The notes below the pieces were generated by a model, which was given only the letters and a program-made list of their open reading frames with translations, was not told the DNA's origin and made no database searches. Made by a program: the position numbers and the translations under genes. From positions 11,045 to 75,044 of the forward strand of contig JAMPIC010000008.1 in assembly GCA_023663025.1 (NCBI GenBank): DNA of 64,000 nucleotides. The letters run 5' to 3'. Shown here piece by piece: positions 51,726 through 61,466 of this stretch. This stretch comes from Prevotella sp. Lineage in GTDB: Bacteria > Bacillota > Clostridia > Oscillospirales > Ruminococcaceae. The number at the start of each line of letters is the position of its first letter. Position 1 is the first letter of the stretch.

Positions 51726-54023
51726 TTATTTTTCGACCTTATCGCAGTAGATTATTCCAAGACCTACGGTGCTCATATAGCATCTGCCGTAGACGTTCAT
51801 GTCTCCGCTGACGAAAACGCCGTTGCCCGTGCCGCCGAACTGATGTGCGTCGTCGTTTACGCGCACCCAGCTTCCGCCTTGATCCTCGGACATATAGAGA
51901 CCTGCCTCGTCAGCCTCCATGGGAGTACCCCAAACGTAGATGACAAGCGGATCGCCGTCGTTTTTGGCTTTGCCCAGACCTACCGCCTCGCAGTACTTCA
52001 AGCCGGGAACCATTTCTGCGGTCTTGCCGTAGTCCGTCGATACGAACAGTCCCGCGCCGTTGGCGATGTAGAACGTTCCCTCGTTGTGAGGATCGACGCA
52101 AAGTCTGCGGAATCTGGGGGACACCTGGCTGTTTCTGGTAAAGGTCTTTCCGCCGTCGGAGCTTGTGGCTATGGAGCTTGCGCTGCCGCAGTACATATAG
52201 TCCGCGTTGCCGGGGTCGCCTATCAGGTAGTTGTCCTGACCCGCCAAGCCCTCGACTTCGTTCCACGTCTCGCCCCAGTTGTCCGTCCAGTAGGACTTCA
52301 CGGAGTTTTCGGGACTCCACACAAGCACGCTTCCGTCGGCGTTGAGGGCGATCTTTCCGCTGTAGAAGGTCTTGCCCGCAGCGGGAGAATTGGTTATGAA
52401 GTTCCAGGTTTTTCCTCCGTCGGTGGTATAGGTAAGCTTCATTTCGCTTTCGCTGCCGCCCACTTTTGCCCACAGGTCTCTGTTTTGCGCGGCGATCGTT
52501 ATGCTGGTGGTAGCGCCGATCATATCTTGGTGACGCGTTGCGGGAGTGAAAATATCCTCGTGGACGTATCCGTCATAGTCCAGAACGGCGGTGATGAGGG
52601 GGTAGTCCTCCATGGTAATTATATCCATGGGAACGGTTTCCTCAATGCCCAGCGAATCAAAGTAGAATTTGGGAGTTTCGTCCCAAATGTTGTCGCAGGA
52701 GAAAACGCCGTTGCCGGAATTTACCATAATCCTGTTTGTATCGAACGGGTCGAGAGCAAGGCAGCTGCACCAGTGTATCGCGCAGCCCTCCACCCAAGGC
52801 ATACCGTTGGTATCCATTTCCATGCTTTCCAGCACGTTATGCCAGTTTTTGCCGCCGTCCGTGGAGGTGTAGAAAACGTCTCCGAACGCGCCGTTGGACT
52901 GTTCCTTCCACTGACCCGAAGTAACGGCGATAAGCCTGTTGTCGTCATTGGGGTCGATGAGAATGTCGCCGAAAGAATCCGCCGTGGGGGAAATTATCTC
53001 GGCAGAGCCGTCTGTCCCGTATTTATAGATCATACCCAACGCACAGTTCCACGGACCCTCGTTGTTGATGTAGCAAACGTAGAGATTTCCTTGGCTGTCA
53101 AGCTTCATGCGCTGCACCATGTGGTCGGTGATGCTGTTCGCCAGTTTTGACCAGCTTGCGCCGCCGTCCTCGGAAACGAAGAGATTTCCGCCGTCGTCGC
53201 CCTTTGCGGAAACGGAAGCGTATATCTTTTGGGTAACGCCGTCCTTAGCCGAAGACGGGTCGAAAAGGATACAATTTATGCCGTTTCCGTTTGCGGTCGT
53301 TGTTACGGGAAAGCTTGAAACCGCCTCCCAGCTGTAGCCGCCGTCGGCGCTCTTGATCATGCCGCCGGTTCGTCCGCCCGCGAAAATAATGCTGCCGTTG
53401 TTGGGATCGACGGCGATGCGCTCGCCGTTTCCGCGTCCCATGCCGTTTCCGTGTACCTTGATCATATCGGTAACGTCAACTATCTTCATGGTTTTTCCGT
53501 AGTCCTCGGAAATACCCACAACGGTCTTGCCGTTGCTGAAATAATCCGTGCCCAAAAGCACATAGACCTTGTTGGGAGACTGGGGATCGAAAGCCAGACC
53601 GTCGCAGCCCAGCAGACCTCTGTCGTCCACCGAAACCCAGTAGTTCATGGACGCCCACTTGCCCGTTTCCGCAGTGCGGTAATACGCGCCGCCCACGTCG
53701 GTTTTGGCATACCACACGTCCTGCTCGGGAGCGGCAAATACGCCCGTTACAAAGCCGCCGCCGCCCACAGATACCTGACCGTAAGTCCAGTCGGTGTTAA
53801 GAGAAACATTGGCAGTGTCCAATGCCGAAGACGCGTCAGCGCCCGTGTTTTCCGCGTTTCCGGGAGCGGCTTCCGCGCCTGCGGAAGTTCCTGCGGGATC
53901 GGCGTTTTCCGCGTCTCCCGCGCCGCCGCCGTTTTTGCTGCAGCCGGACAGCATTGAAGCGCACATCAGCACGGACAGCGCCGCCGCCGCGAGCCTGCCC
54001 GTCATTTTAAATTTTGAAGTCAT
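51726..54023 (-). CDS. GH74-like xyloglucanase lipoprotein
   Basis: 765 aa. Lipobox LSGC at about 24-27, a Gly/Ala/Asn-rich linker to about 70, then two seven-bladed propellers made of BNR/sortilin-type repeats (SADGGYSW, SEDGGASW, STDGGKNW, TTDGGKTW, SSDGGKTF, SEDQGGSW). AKTDVGGAYY carries the expected nucleophile Asp of GH74, VLDYDGYVHED the general-acid Asp, and the end has DDAHQFGG as in the family. It should cut xyloglucan of plant cell walls at the outer membrane face. No dockerin or carbohydrate-binding module is seen. Own promoter. Confidence 0.85.
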   Translation of the reverse strand: MTSKFKMTGRLAAAALSVLMCASMLSGCSKNGGGAGDAENADPAGTSAGAEAAPGNAENTGADASSALDTANVSLNTDWTYGQVSVGGGGFVTGVFAAPEQDVWYAKTDVGGAYYRTAETGKWASMNYWVSVDDRGLLGCDGLAFDPQSPNKVYVLLGTDYFSNGKTVVGISEDYGKTMKIVDVTDMIKVHGNGMGRGNGERIAVDPNNGSIIFAGGRTGGMIKSADGGYSWEAVSSFPVTTTANGNGINCILFDPSSAKDGVTQKIYASVSAKGDDGGNLFVSEDGGASWSKLANSITDHMVQRMKLDSQGNLYVCYINNEGPWNCALGMIYKYGTDGSAEIISPTADSFGDILIDPNDDNRLIAVTSGQWKEQSNGAFGDVFYTSTDGGKNWHNVLESMEMDTNGMPWVEGCAIHWCSCLALDPFDTNRIMVNSGNGVFSCDNIWDETPKFYFDSLGIEETVPMDIITMEDYPLITAVLDYDGYVHEDIFTPATRHQDMIGATTSITIAAQNRDLWAKVGGSESEMKLTYTTDGGKTWNFITNSPAAGKTFYSGKIALNADGSVLVWSPENSVKSYWTDNWGETWNEVEGLAGQDNYLIGDPGNADYMYCGSASSIATSSDGGKTFTRNSQVSPRFRRLCVDPHNEGTFYIANGAGLFVSTDYGKTAEMVPGLKYCEAVGLGKAKNDGDPLVIYVWGTPMEADEAGLYMSEDQGGSWVRVNDDAHQFGGTGNGVFVSGDMNVYGRCYMSTVGLGIIYCDKVEK

Positions 54024-54063
54024 ATCGTCAACACCTCAAATTTTTACAGAATAATACACAATA

Positions 54064-54092
54064 ATTATATATCAAACAAATCGCAAAGTCAA
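54064..54092 (-). promoter_or_regulatory. Sigma-A promoter for the GH74-like gene
   Basis: Minus strand TTGACT (54092-54087) and TATAAT (54069-54064), 17-bp spacer. Confidence 0.85.
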
Positions 54093-54164
54093 GCATATTG
54101 CCGTTAAATTATACAATTTTTTTCCCGAAGCAAAATTAAATACGTTAAAATTGCCTTAATATGG

Positions 54165-54193
54165 TTGAAATGTCCCGCGAAAGGTGGTATACT
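54165..54193 (+). promoter_or_regulatory. Promoter for cdd
   Basis: TTGAAA (54165-54170) and TATACT (54188-54193), 17-bp spacer. Confidence 0.75.
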
Positions 54194-54223
54194 ATTATTT
54201 ATATCTCGGAAAGGAGTATTTTT

Positions 54224-54604
54224 ATGACAGACTTGGAACTTCTTGCCATCGCCGACAAAGCTATGGAAAACGCCTACGCACCTTACTCGAATTTCCGCGT
54301 GGGAGCGGCTCTGCTCTGCGGAGACGGTCGTGTCTTTACGGGCTGCAATATCGAGAACTCCAGCTACGGCGCGGCAAACTGCGCCGAGCGCACCGCCGTC
54401 TTTAAAGCGGTCTCGGAGGGCTGCCGCGATTTTACGGCGATCGCGATAGTTTCCTCGGGCGGCGGGGAGACTTTTCCATGCGGCATCTGCCGGCAGGTTT
54501 TGGGGGAATTTTCCCCCGATATCAGGATAATTCTGAGAACCGAGGGCGGCGAGGCGGTCTCATACCAATTTCAGGAATTAATGCCAAAATTTTTCAGCCT
54601 TTAG
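54224..54604 (+). CDS. cdd: Cytidine deaminase
   Basis: 126 aa. YAPYSNFRVGAALL, the zinc/catalytic CAERTAVF (His of HAE replaced by Cys as in tetrameric enzymes) and PCGICRQVL supply the three Zn cysteines and the catalytic Glu. It deaminates (deoxy)cytidine in pyrimidine salvage. Start at the ATG after GGAAAGGAG. Monocistronic or upstream of the GHL10 gene, which has its own promoter. Confidence 0.95.
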   Translation: MTDLELLAIADKAMENAYAPYSNFRVGAALLCGDGRVFTGCNIENSSYGAANCAERTAVFKAVSEGCRDFTAIAIVSSGGGETFPCGICRQVLGEFSPDIRIILRTEGGEAVSYQFQELMPKFFSL

Positions 54605-54628
54605 CAAAGGAATTTTACCGCTCTGTCA

Positions 54629-54657
54629 TTGACTTTGCTTAAAAAGTGTTATATAAT
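54629..54657 (+). promoter_or_regulatory. Sigma-A promoter for the GHL10 gene pair
   Basis: TTGACT (54629-54634) and TATAAT (54652-54657), 17-bp spacer. Confidence 0.88.
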
Positions 54658-54700
54658 TACTTTATAGCAAGAATTTGTCCGAACAGGAAAAGAGGTTAAA

Positions 54701-56302
54701 ATGCGGTATTGTTTCAGGCTTTCGGTTTGTTTGGCGGCTGTCGTCCTTTCAGTCTGCGCGGCGGGCTGCCGTCGGGTGGAGGAGGACGCGTCGGATTTGG
54801 CTTCGGTCACGGTGGTAATTCCAGCCTCCGATTTTTCCGGGGAAGAACCAATTCGGCAAACGGAGGCGGAAACTGTCGGAACAGAGACGGAAACGGCAGT
54901 TCCGACGGGAAATAACACGGAAACAGTTTCCGAAGCGGCGTCGAAAAAAGACGAAACGGCAGCAAATTCGGAAACGAAAATCGAAAACGTGGAAACGATG
55001 TCGGAAATAACGGAAATTTCGGAAATAAAATCGGAAACAGCCGTGAAAACCACGCAGGCAAGCCAAGCGGCAGTGTTTACCCTGCAATATGAAAGTCCGC
55101 CGGAAATAACGGAAACAAAAACGGAAACGACGTTAAAAACGGAAATACAAACCGTTTCCGAACTGCAAACAATGAAAAATAATCAGGAAAAAAGCAGTTA
55201 TTCCGCCTTGAATTTTGACGAGCAAAAGGGCTTTTGGATTACATATCTGGAGTACGCTTCAATACTCCGCAATAAGTCGGAAAAGTCTTTCCGAAAATCG
55301 GTGGGAGAATATTTCGACAATATTTCCGCTTTGGGCTTCAACACGGTGTATGTGCAGGTCCGCGCTTTCGGGGACGCTTACTATAACTCGGAGCTGTTCC
55401 CCGCGGGCGAGCAGTTCGACGGAACGATAGGAACGGCGAACCGTTTCGACGCGCTTCAAGTCATGATCGAATGCGCTCACGAGCGGGGACTTTCGATCCA
55501 CGCCTGGGTGAACCCTATGCGGACGATGACCACGTCCCAAATCGAAAAACTGGACGGCGGCTATACTATTAAAAAATGGTACGACAGCCGCCGCGGAGAA
55601 TACATAGTCAAGTCGGGAGACAGGTGGTACCTCAATCCCGCCTATGAGGAAGTCACCGACCTTATTTCCGCGGGAATTACCGAGATCGCGGCGAACTACA
55701 GGGTGGACGGCATTCAGATAGACGACTACTTCTACCCGACCACCGACAAAAGCTTTGACAGCGCGGCTTACGCGGCTTACGGAAACGGCGCGTCCCTTGC
55801 GGACTGGCGTATTTCCAATGTGAACAAAATGGTGAAAAAGCTCTGTAAGGCGGTGCATTCCGCAAACGATACCTTGGTTTTCGGCATCTCCCCCCAGGGC
55901 AGCGTGGAAAACAACTACGGCGAGCTTTACGCCGACGTGCGGAAATGGTGTTCCGAAAGTGGGTACTGCGACTATATCCTGCCGCAGGTCTATTTCGGAT
56001 TTGACAACGCCGCACTCCCTTACGCGGACGTTATCGCCCTTTGGAACGGCATGGTGAAAAATCCCGATGTGAAGCTTGTTATCGGTCTTGCCGCCTATAA
56101 GATCGGCGCGGAGGACGGTTACGCGGGCAGCGGAAAAAGGGAATGGCTGGAAAACAGCGACATACTGTCCCGCCAGATGAAGCTGGCACAGTCGCTGGAA
56201 AATTACGGCGGAGTGGCTCTCTACCGATACGAATCGGTTTTCAGACCCGCTTCAGACGTTGCCGAACAGGTCTCGAAAGAAATAAAAAACATAGAAAAAT
56301 AA
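54701..56302 (+). CDS. GHL10-family (DUF187) cell-envelope lipoprotein
   Basis: 533 aa. Probable lipobox SVCAAGC at about 18-24. A 130-residue Thr/Glu-rich low-complexity linker built of TE[TS]-type repeats follows, then a GHL10 (PF02638) TIM-barrel-like domain from about 170: GFWITYLEYASIL, GFNTVYVQVRAFGDA, IHAWVNPM, GIQIDDYF, SPQGSVENNYG and YILPQVYFG. Members of this family probably act on peptidoglycan or other envelope glycans. It lies 43 nt before a second GHL10-type gene fused to an amidase. Confidence 0.9.
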   Translation: MRYCFRLSVCLAAVVLSVCAAGCRRVEEDASDLASVTVVIPASDFSGEEPIRQTEAETVGTETETAVPTGNNTETVSEAASKKDETAANSETKIENVETMSEITEISEIKSETAVKTTQASQAAVFTLQYESPPEITETKTETTLKTEIQTVSELQTMKNNQEKSSYSALNFDEQKGFWITYLEYASILRNKSEKSFRKSVGEYFDNISALGFNTVYVQVRAFGDAYYNSELFPAGEQFDGTIGTANRFDALQVMIECAHERGLSIHAWVNPMRTMTTSQIEKLDGGYTIKKWYDSRRGEYIVKSGDRWYLNPAYEEVTDLISAGITEIAANYRVDGIQIDDYFYPTTDKSFDSAAYAAYGNGASLADWRISNVNKMVKKLCKAVHSANDTLVFGISPQGSVENNYGELYADVRKWCSESGYCDYILPQVYFGFDNAALPYADVIALWNGMVKNPDVKLVIGLAAYKIGAEDGYAGSGKREWLENSDILSRQMKLAQSLENYGGVALYRYESVFRPASDVAEQVSKEIKNIEK

Positions 56303-56345
56303 AAACGGAAATGTAGAACAAAACACTGAAAGAAAGGGAAATGAG

Positions 56346-59300
56346 ATGAAAAGAAAAAAATATCCCGTTTTTCGGAAAAGGCGGCATTTGCGGAAATTTG
56401 CGGGACTGCTGACGGCGTTTTCCCTTTGGGCGCAGTTTTTGCCGAGTTTCGCCGAATTTCCCGTTTCCGCGCAGGACGAACCGGCGGATTTGGGAAATAT
56501 CACCGTTATCGCTCCCCAGCCCGACATAGGCAAGGACGAGACCCTGCCCGCGTTCGTTGAACCCGAGCAAACGCCGCTCTACAGCTTTCCCGAAAATATG
56601 CGGGGAGTTTACGTCACGCCGACGGTGGACTACGCAGTCCCCAATGAAAGCGGAGAGCCTCTCACCGAGGAGGAAATAGCCGCAAGCGTTTCGGAAATGC
56701 TGGATACCGCCGAGAAAAACGACCTTAATTCCATTATAATTATGACCGACCGCAAGGGCGAGATCTTCTACAGCGCGGATATGAACGAGACGGTGGAACG
56801 TCCGCTTGCCGACTATGCTGTGGAGGCTGCTAAGGAGCGGGGCTTCTATGTCTATCTGAATTTCAGTCTGGACTGCGTTCTGGACGGCATCAGGGAGGAC
56901 GACCTGCGCTCCCGCTTGGACAGGCTGGCGATAACCGTCCACAGCTTTACGGTCAAGTACCCCGTTGACGGAATTATCCTTGACGGCTACTATTCCTCAA
57001 AGGACAACACCTCCCTCGAAGATTATGTCAAGTACGGCTCGGGCATCGGCTACGACAACTGGTTGCCCGACAACGGCGCGTACATATTCAGCCTTGCGGC
57101 GGACGCGGTAAGGCGCACCAACAACACCGTCCCCGTGGGGATATCCCTTAACGACGTGTGGGCGAATTACACTACAGCGGAAAACGGCTCGGAGACCGCC
57201 GTGGACTTCGAGGCTCTCACCGACGGTTACGCCGACACGGTAAGCTATATCCGAAACGGCTGCGCGGACTTCATTATGCTGAAAGCCAAAGGCTCGCTCA
57301 GCGACAGCTCCCTGCCCTTTAAGGAAATCGTCGGCTGGTGGAACGAATACGCCGAGGAAGCGGATATCCCGCTGTACGTCCACCATCTGAACCAGCGTAT
57401 CTGCACCGACGCGGAGGGCTGGGGTTCTCCCGACGAGCTTGTGAAGCAGGTCATAGCGGCTTCCGATTACGGTTCATACGGGGGAAGCGCGTTTCACTCG
57501 CTGTCCGCATTGGACAAGGACGTTATGCAGTCCACAAGCGCGCTGCTGAAGCATTACGACAACGAGATCGATGTGGAGGGACTGAACAGCGAACTGGAAA
57601 TGACCCTGCCCACTCAAACTGCCTTTAAGACTGAAGAGCCTACCGTTATATTCGCGGGTTCTTTCGACCCCAACTTTCCCGTTTACTATCAGGGCAAGGA
57701 GATCAAGCTGAACGAGGCGGGACGGTTCTACTTCACCGAGGAGCTTGACGTGGGTCTGAACACATTTAAATTCCAGAATAAGGCAAAAGTCATTACCTAT
57801 AAAATAACGCGGACGGTAAACGTGCTGAAAAGCGTTTCCCCTGCGGACGAGACCATGAGGGTGGAGGAACAGTCCACCGTCACGCTCAGCGCGATTGCTT
57901 ACCGAGGCTCGACGGTAACGGCTTCGGTAAACGGCAAAAGCGTTGCCCTGAAAGAAGTGGAGGGACAGCTTGACGAGCTTGACCCCAACTCCAACTACAC
58001 CAAATATGTGGGGTACTACACCGCTCCCGCAGGAAAACGGGGCGAGGACATTAACCTGGGCAGCATCGAGTTTTACGGCAGCTATCCCGCCAAATCGGGA
58101 AATATCAGCGAGTCCCGAACGGGCGCGAGGATAATCGTAAACGCCCTTGCGGAGGTCGCCAATGACTACAGCGGCAGCCTTTTGGAGGTCAAAAACGACA
58201 ACACCATGGTGTACGATTACAGGACTACGAGCACAAGTCCCACGCCCAACTGCGCAAGACTTCCCGCGGGAACACTCGACTATATCGTGAAAACCGTTAC
58301 CTACAGCGGTACGGATTACTATCTGACAAACTCGGGCAAGCGTATACGTACCAACGCGGTCAACGTGCTTGAAAACCGTCCTCTCGGCAGCAATCCCATG
58401 TCGGTTACGGCGGCGGGCAAGGACGGTACGGATACGGTCGTCAAGCTGAAAACGGCGGTAAAAGTTCCTTTCTCGCTGACCTACGACGGGCAGTCCTACA
58501 GCGACGGCGGCAACGGCGGGTACTATGTTTCCGCCTTTGACGCGGGTTCGGTTACGCTGACTTTCGACTACGTCACAAGCGTTTCGGCGGGGGATATCGC
58601 TTTCCCCGACAGCGCAGTGTTTACAAAGGGAACGTGGAGCGTTTCCAAGTCGGGAGATATGACCAAAACCAAGCTCACCCTGCGGCTCCGTCAGCAAGGC
58701 GTTTTCGGGGGACTTACTTCCACCTACGACAGCGAGGGAAATCTCGTTCTGCGTTTCAACGGCTGCCGGAACAGCCTAAACGGCGCGACTATCGTGATAG
58801 ACCCGGGACACGGCTATACGGGCGCTTCCGCCTTCGACCCGGGAGCTATCGGTCACATCAAGGAGCAGGAGGCAAATCTTGCCATTTCCAAATACGTTGA
58901 GCAGCTGCTTAAGGACGAGGGCGCAAACGTTATCCGTCTGAAAACCGAAAGCCAGACCTACGTCACGGAGCAGCGGGCTTCGGAGGCGAGACAGTACAGT
59001 CCCGATATGTTTGTCGCGATACACTGCAACTCGGCGGGAGAGTCCGCAATAGGCGGGGAGGCGTACTATTTCACGCCGTTCTCGCAGCCGCTGGCGAAGT
59101 ATATTTCCGAGGGACTGGGAGAGGTTCTGACCCAGGTACACGGCTCGTCGAGCGGCACGAACCGAGGGGAGAAGTACAACTATTTCTTCGTGACCCAGCA
59201 GCAGGATTTCCCGTCGGTGCTGGTGGAAACGGCGTTCGTTACCAATTACAGCGAGGCTATGGCTCTTGCCGACCCTGCGTACCAAAAGAAGTTCGCTTCG

Positions 59301-59489
59301 GCGATCGTGGGCGGAATGAAGAAATATTTCGCGCGGACGAATTACTCCTGCTACGGGGACGGCAGCGCGTCCTGGGAGGATCTGGGCGGCGCGGACAGCG
59401 GCGGAAATTCCGATACGGGAACTTCCGACCCGACCTACGCGGACGCGTCCGAACCGAAAGAACATGAAAACGGCGAGCTGTTTCCGTAA
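56346..59489 (+). CDS. GHL10-like domain plus N-acetylmuramoyl-L-alanine amidase
   Basis: 1047 aa. N-terminal signal or anchor segment (about 14-38), a GHL10-like domain at about 80-400 (MRGVYVTPTVDYAVP, DGIILDGYY, VGISLNDVW), beta-rich middle modules (about 425-800), and a C-terminal Amidase_3 domain (about 815-1000) with zinc ligands DPGHG, Glu in KEQEAN, IHCNS and the catalytic Glu in VLVETAFV. It should hydrolyse peptidoglycan. AAAGGGAAATGAG precedes the ATG. It shares the GHL10 fold with its upstream neighbour, so the pair may work together on the wall, possibly in sporulation or separation. Confidence 0.9.
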   Translation: MKRKKYPVFRKRRHLRKFAGLLTAFSLWAQFLPSFAEFPVSAQDEPADLGNITVIAPQPDIGKDETLPAFVEPEQTPLYSFPENMRGVYVTPTVDYAVPNESGEPLTEEEIAASVSEMLDTAEKNDLNSIIIMTDRKGEIFYSADMNETVERPLADYAVEAAKERGFYVYLNFSLDCVLDGIREDDLRSRLDRLAITVHSFTVKYPVDGIILDGYYSSKDNTSLEDYVKYGSGIGYDNWLPDNGAYIFSLAADAVRRTNNTVPVGISLNDVWANYTTAENGSETAVDFEALTDGYADTVSYIRNGCADFIMLKAKGSLSDSSLPFKEIVGWWNEYAEEADIPLYVHHLNQRICTDAEGWGSPDELVKQVIAASDYGSYGGSAFHSLSALDKDVMQSTSALLKHYDNEIDVEGLNSELEMTLPTQTAFKTEEPTVIFAGSFDPNFPVYYQGKEIKLNEAGRFYFTEELDVGLNTFKFQNKAKVITYKITRTVNVLKSVSPADETMRVEEQSTVTLSAIAYRGSTVTASVNGKSVALKEVEGQLDELDPNSNYTKYVGYYTAPAGKRGEDINLGSIEFYGSYPAKSGNISESRTGARIIVNALAEVANDYSGSLLEVKNDNTMVYDYRTTSTSPTPNCARLPAGTLDYIVKTVTYSGTDYYLTNSGKRIRTNAVNVLENRPLGSNPMSVTAAGKDGTDTVVKLKTAVKVPFSLTYDGQSYSDGGNGGYYVSAFDAGSVTLTFDYVTSVSAGDIAFPDSAVFTKGTWSVSKSGDMTKTKLTLRLRQQGVFGGLTSTYDSEGNLVLRFNGCRNSLNGATIVIDPGHGYTGASAFDPGAIGHIKEQEANLAISKYVEQLLKDEGANVIRLKTESQTYVTEQRASEARQYSPDMFVAIHCNSAGESAIGGEAYYFTPFSQPLAKYISEGLGEVLTQVHGSSSGTNRGEKYNYFFVTQQQDFPSVLVETAFVTNYSEAMALADPAYQKKFASAIVGGMKKYFARTNYSCYGDGSASWEDLGGADSGGNSDTGTSDPTYADASEPKEHENGELFP

Positions 59490-59498
59490 TAAAATCAA

Positions 59499-59531
59499 AA
59501 CGTCTCTGTCCTGCGGGACAGGGACGTTTTT
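59499..59531 (+). terminator. Terminator after the amidase gene
   Basis: AACGTCTCTGTCC/GGACAGGGACGTT stem (one G-U) then a T run. Confidence 0.92.
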
Positions 59532-59670
59532 AGCGTAATCGCAAAAAGTTCAAAAAATCTCACAAAAATACTGTAGAATTTTTGTGCAGAACGGCATATA
59601 CTTAAACTTGCTGTCACGGAGAAAAAAATTTTTTCCCGGCGGCAAATTCTGTGAAAGCGGGTAAGCTGTC

Positions 59671-61050
59671 ATGGCAGGTTCAAAGGATTTAACCAAGGGG
59701 AAACCCATGTCCCTGATATTGGGATTTGGCATACCTCTTTTGTTCGGATTTTTATTTCAGCAGCTCTACAACGTGGCGGACACCGCCATTGTGGGACGTT
59801 TCCTCGGCTATAAGGCGCTTGCCGCCGTGGGAAGCACAGGCTCGGTAAACTTCCTCGTTATCGGCTTCGTGATGGGAGTATGCAACGGATTTTCCATTCC
59901 GGTCGCCCAGATGTTCGGCGCGGGCGATTTCAAGCAGCTCCGCCGTTACGTTACGAATTCCCTTTGGCTCTGCATTTCTCTCGCGGCGGTCATTACGGCT
60001 GCGACGCTGATTTTCTGCGCCGAAATACTTAAGTTCACAAACACTCCCGAGGATATTTTCGAGCGGGCGCATACATATATTTTTACCGTATTTGCCGGAA
60101 TACCCGCGTACTTTTTGTACAATATGACGGCGGGTATCCTGCGTTCGCTGGGGGACAGCAAAACGCCTGTAAGCTGGCTCGTTATTGCTTCGGTTGTGAA
60201 TATCGTACTGGATATCGTGTTCATTTTCTTTTTTCACTTGGACGTTTTCGGCGCGGCTTTGGCGACGGTAATTGCACAGTTCGTGTCGGGATTCGGCTGT
60301 CTGCGGCAGGTTTGCAGAGGCTACGCGGTGCTGAAAACCGACAGGGACGATTGGCATTTCAGCGGGAAGCATATCGGCAGGCTTTTTCTTATGGGGCTTC
60401 CCATGGGACTTCAGTACTCCATAACCGCCATAGGCAGCGTAATGCTCCAGACCTCCGTAAACGGATTGGGAACCGAGTATGTGACCGCTGTAACGGCGGC
60501 AAACAAGCTGTCAATGTTTGTGTGCTGTCCGTTCGACGCCATGGGTTCAACAATGGCTACCTATGCCGGACAGAATGTCGGCTCTCAGAAATGGGACAGG
60601 CTGAACAAAGGTCTGGGAGCGTGCGTGCTTCTGGGAGCTATTTACGCGGCGGCGGCGTTTCTGTTCCTGTTCTTTGCGGGAAACGAGCTTGCCATGATCT
60701 TCCTTGACGAGGACAGCAAGCGTCTTGTACCGCTTGTGAAACAGTTCCTGACTATTCTGTCGGCGTTTTATTTCCCGCTGGCTCTGGTGAATATCGTGAG
60801 GTTTTTCATACAGGGCATGGGTTTTTCCCCCGCAGCCACCTTTGCGGGAATACTGGAAATGATAGGCAGATGGTTCATATCCCACATGGTAAGGATATAC
60901 GGTTTTATCGCCGTGTGTTTCGCGTCTCCGACGGCTTGGGTTCTGGCGGATCTGTTCCTTATCCCCGCTTATTTCATATGCAGGAAACAGCTTATGAAGA
61001 AGTCCGCCGCCGTTCCGGAAACCGCAGCCGGCCGGAACGCGTCCGTCTGA
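59671..61050 (+). CDS. MATE family efflux transporter
   Basis: 459 aa, 12 predicted membrane segments. The N-terminal PMSLILGFGIPLLFGFLFQQLYNVADTAIVGRFLG pattern is typical of the MATE family (COG0534), with the second repeat starting near residue 235. It exports drugs or metabolites with Na+ or H+ antiport. The ribosome site is weak (GGGTAAG). A CATATACTTA box upstream (59595) resembles one before yabP. Confidence 0.93.
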   Translation: MAGSKDLTKGKPMSLILGFGIPLLFGFLFQQLYNVADTAIVGRFLGYKALAAVGSTGSVNFLVIGFVMGVCNGFSIPVAQMFGAGDFKQLRRYVTNSLWLCISLAAVITAATLIFCAEILKFTNTPEDIFERAHTYIFTVFAGIPAYFLYNMTAGILRSLGDSKTPVSWLVIASVVNIVLDIVFIFFFHLDVFGAALATVIAQFVSGFGCLRQVCRGYAVLKTDRDDWHFSGKHIGRLFLMGLPMGLQYSITAIGSVMLQTSVNGLGTEYVTAVTAANKLSMFVCCPFDAMGSTMATYAGQNVGSQKWDRLNKGLGACVLLGAIYAAAAFLFLFFAGNELAMIFLDEDSKRLVPLVKQFLTILSAFYFPLALVNIVRFFIQGMGFSPAATFAGILEMIGRWFISHMVRIYGFIAVCFASPTAWVLADLFLIPAYFICRKQLMKKSAAVPETAAGRNASV

Positions 61051-61129
61051 ATATCCGCCCCGTACAATCGGAAAAAGGTTCTTTTTTCATGGATCGCCGC
61101 ATATACTTAGTCAAAAAGGAGCGATCATC

Positions 61130-61438
61130 ATGAATGAAGTAAACAAAAAAAATCCCGGGCAGAACGCGCAGAACAGGAACGCCGTACACAATATAATTAT
61201 CGAGGGGCGCAGAAAAATGTCCGTTTCGGGCGTTACCGACGTCGACCGTTTTGACGAAAGCACTGTGCTGCTTTACACAACATTGGGCGAAATGACCGTC
61301 CGCGGCACAGACCTGCACGTCAACGATCTGTCGGTGGAAAGCGGAGAAATGAACATTGAGGGCGATATCGAAAGCATTGTGTACGGCGATCCCGACCGCC
61401 GCTCGCCCCTTTCTTTTATTGGGAAATTATTCCGATAA
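61130..61438 (+). CDS. yabP: Sporulation protein YabP
   Basis: 102 aa, YabP length. HNIIIEGRRKMSVSGVTDVDRFDES and LLYTTLGEMTVRGTDLHVNDLSVESG are the YabP/YqfC beta-helical motifs. YabP is a sporulation protein acting in the mother cell, sigma-E-controlled in Bacillus. AAAAGGAG precedes the ATG; a CATATACT element at 61100-61107 could be a sigma-E-type -10 box. First gene of yabP-yabQ-divIC-S1. Confidence 0.93.
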   Translation: MNEVNKKNPGQNAQNRNAVHNIIIEGRRKMSVSGVTDVDRFDESTVLLYTTLGEMTVRGTDLHVNDLSVESGEMNIEGDIESIVYGDPDRRSPLSFIGKLFR

Positions 61439-61466
61439 CCAAATCACAAACAGCGGGGTGAGCTTT

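Noticed and set aside
51843..53150. 435-aa open frame on the plus strand opposite the GH74 gene
   Set aside because: Antisense shadow without motifs or a ribosome site.
57474..58697. 407-aa open frame on the minus strand inside the amidase gene
   Set aside because: Antisense shadow; the plus-strand frame is continuous from signal region to amidase domain.
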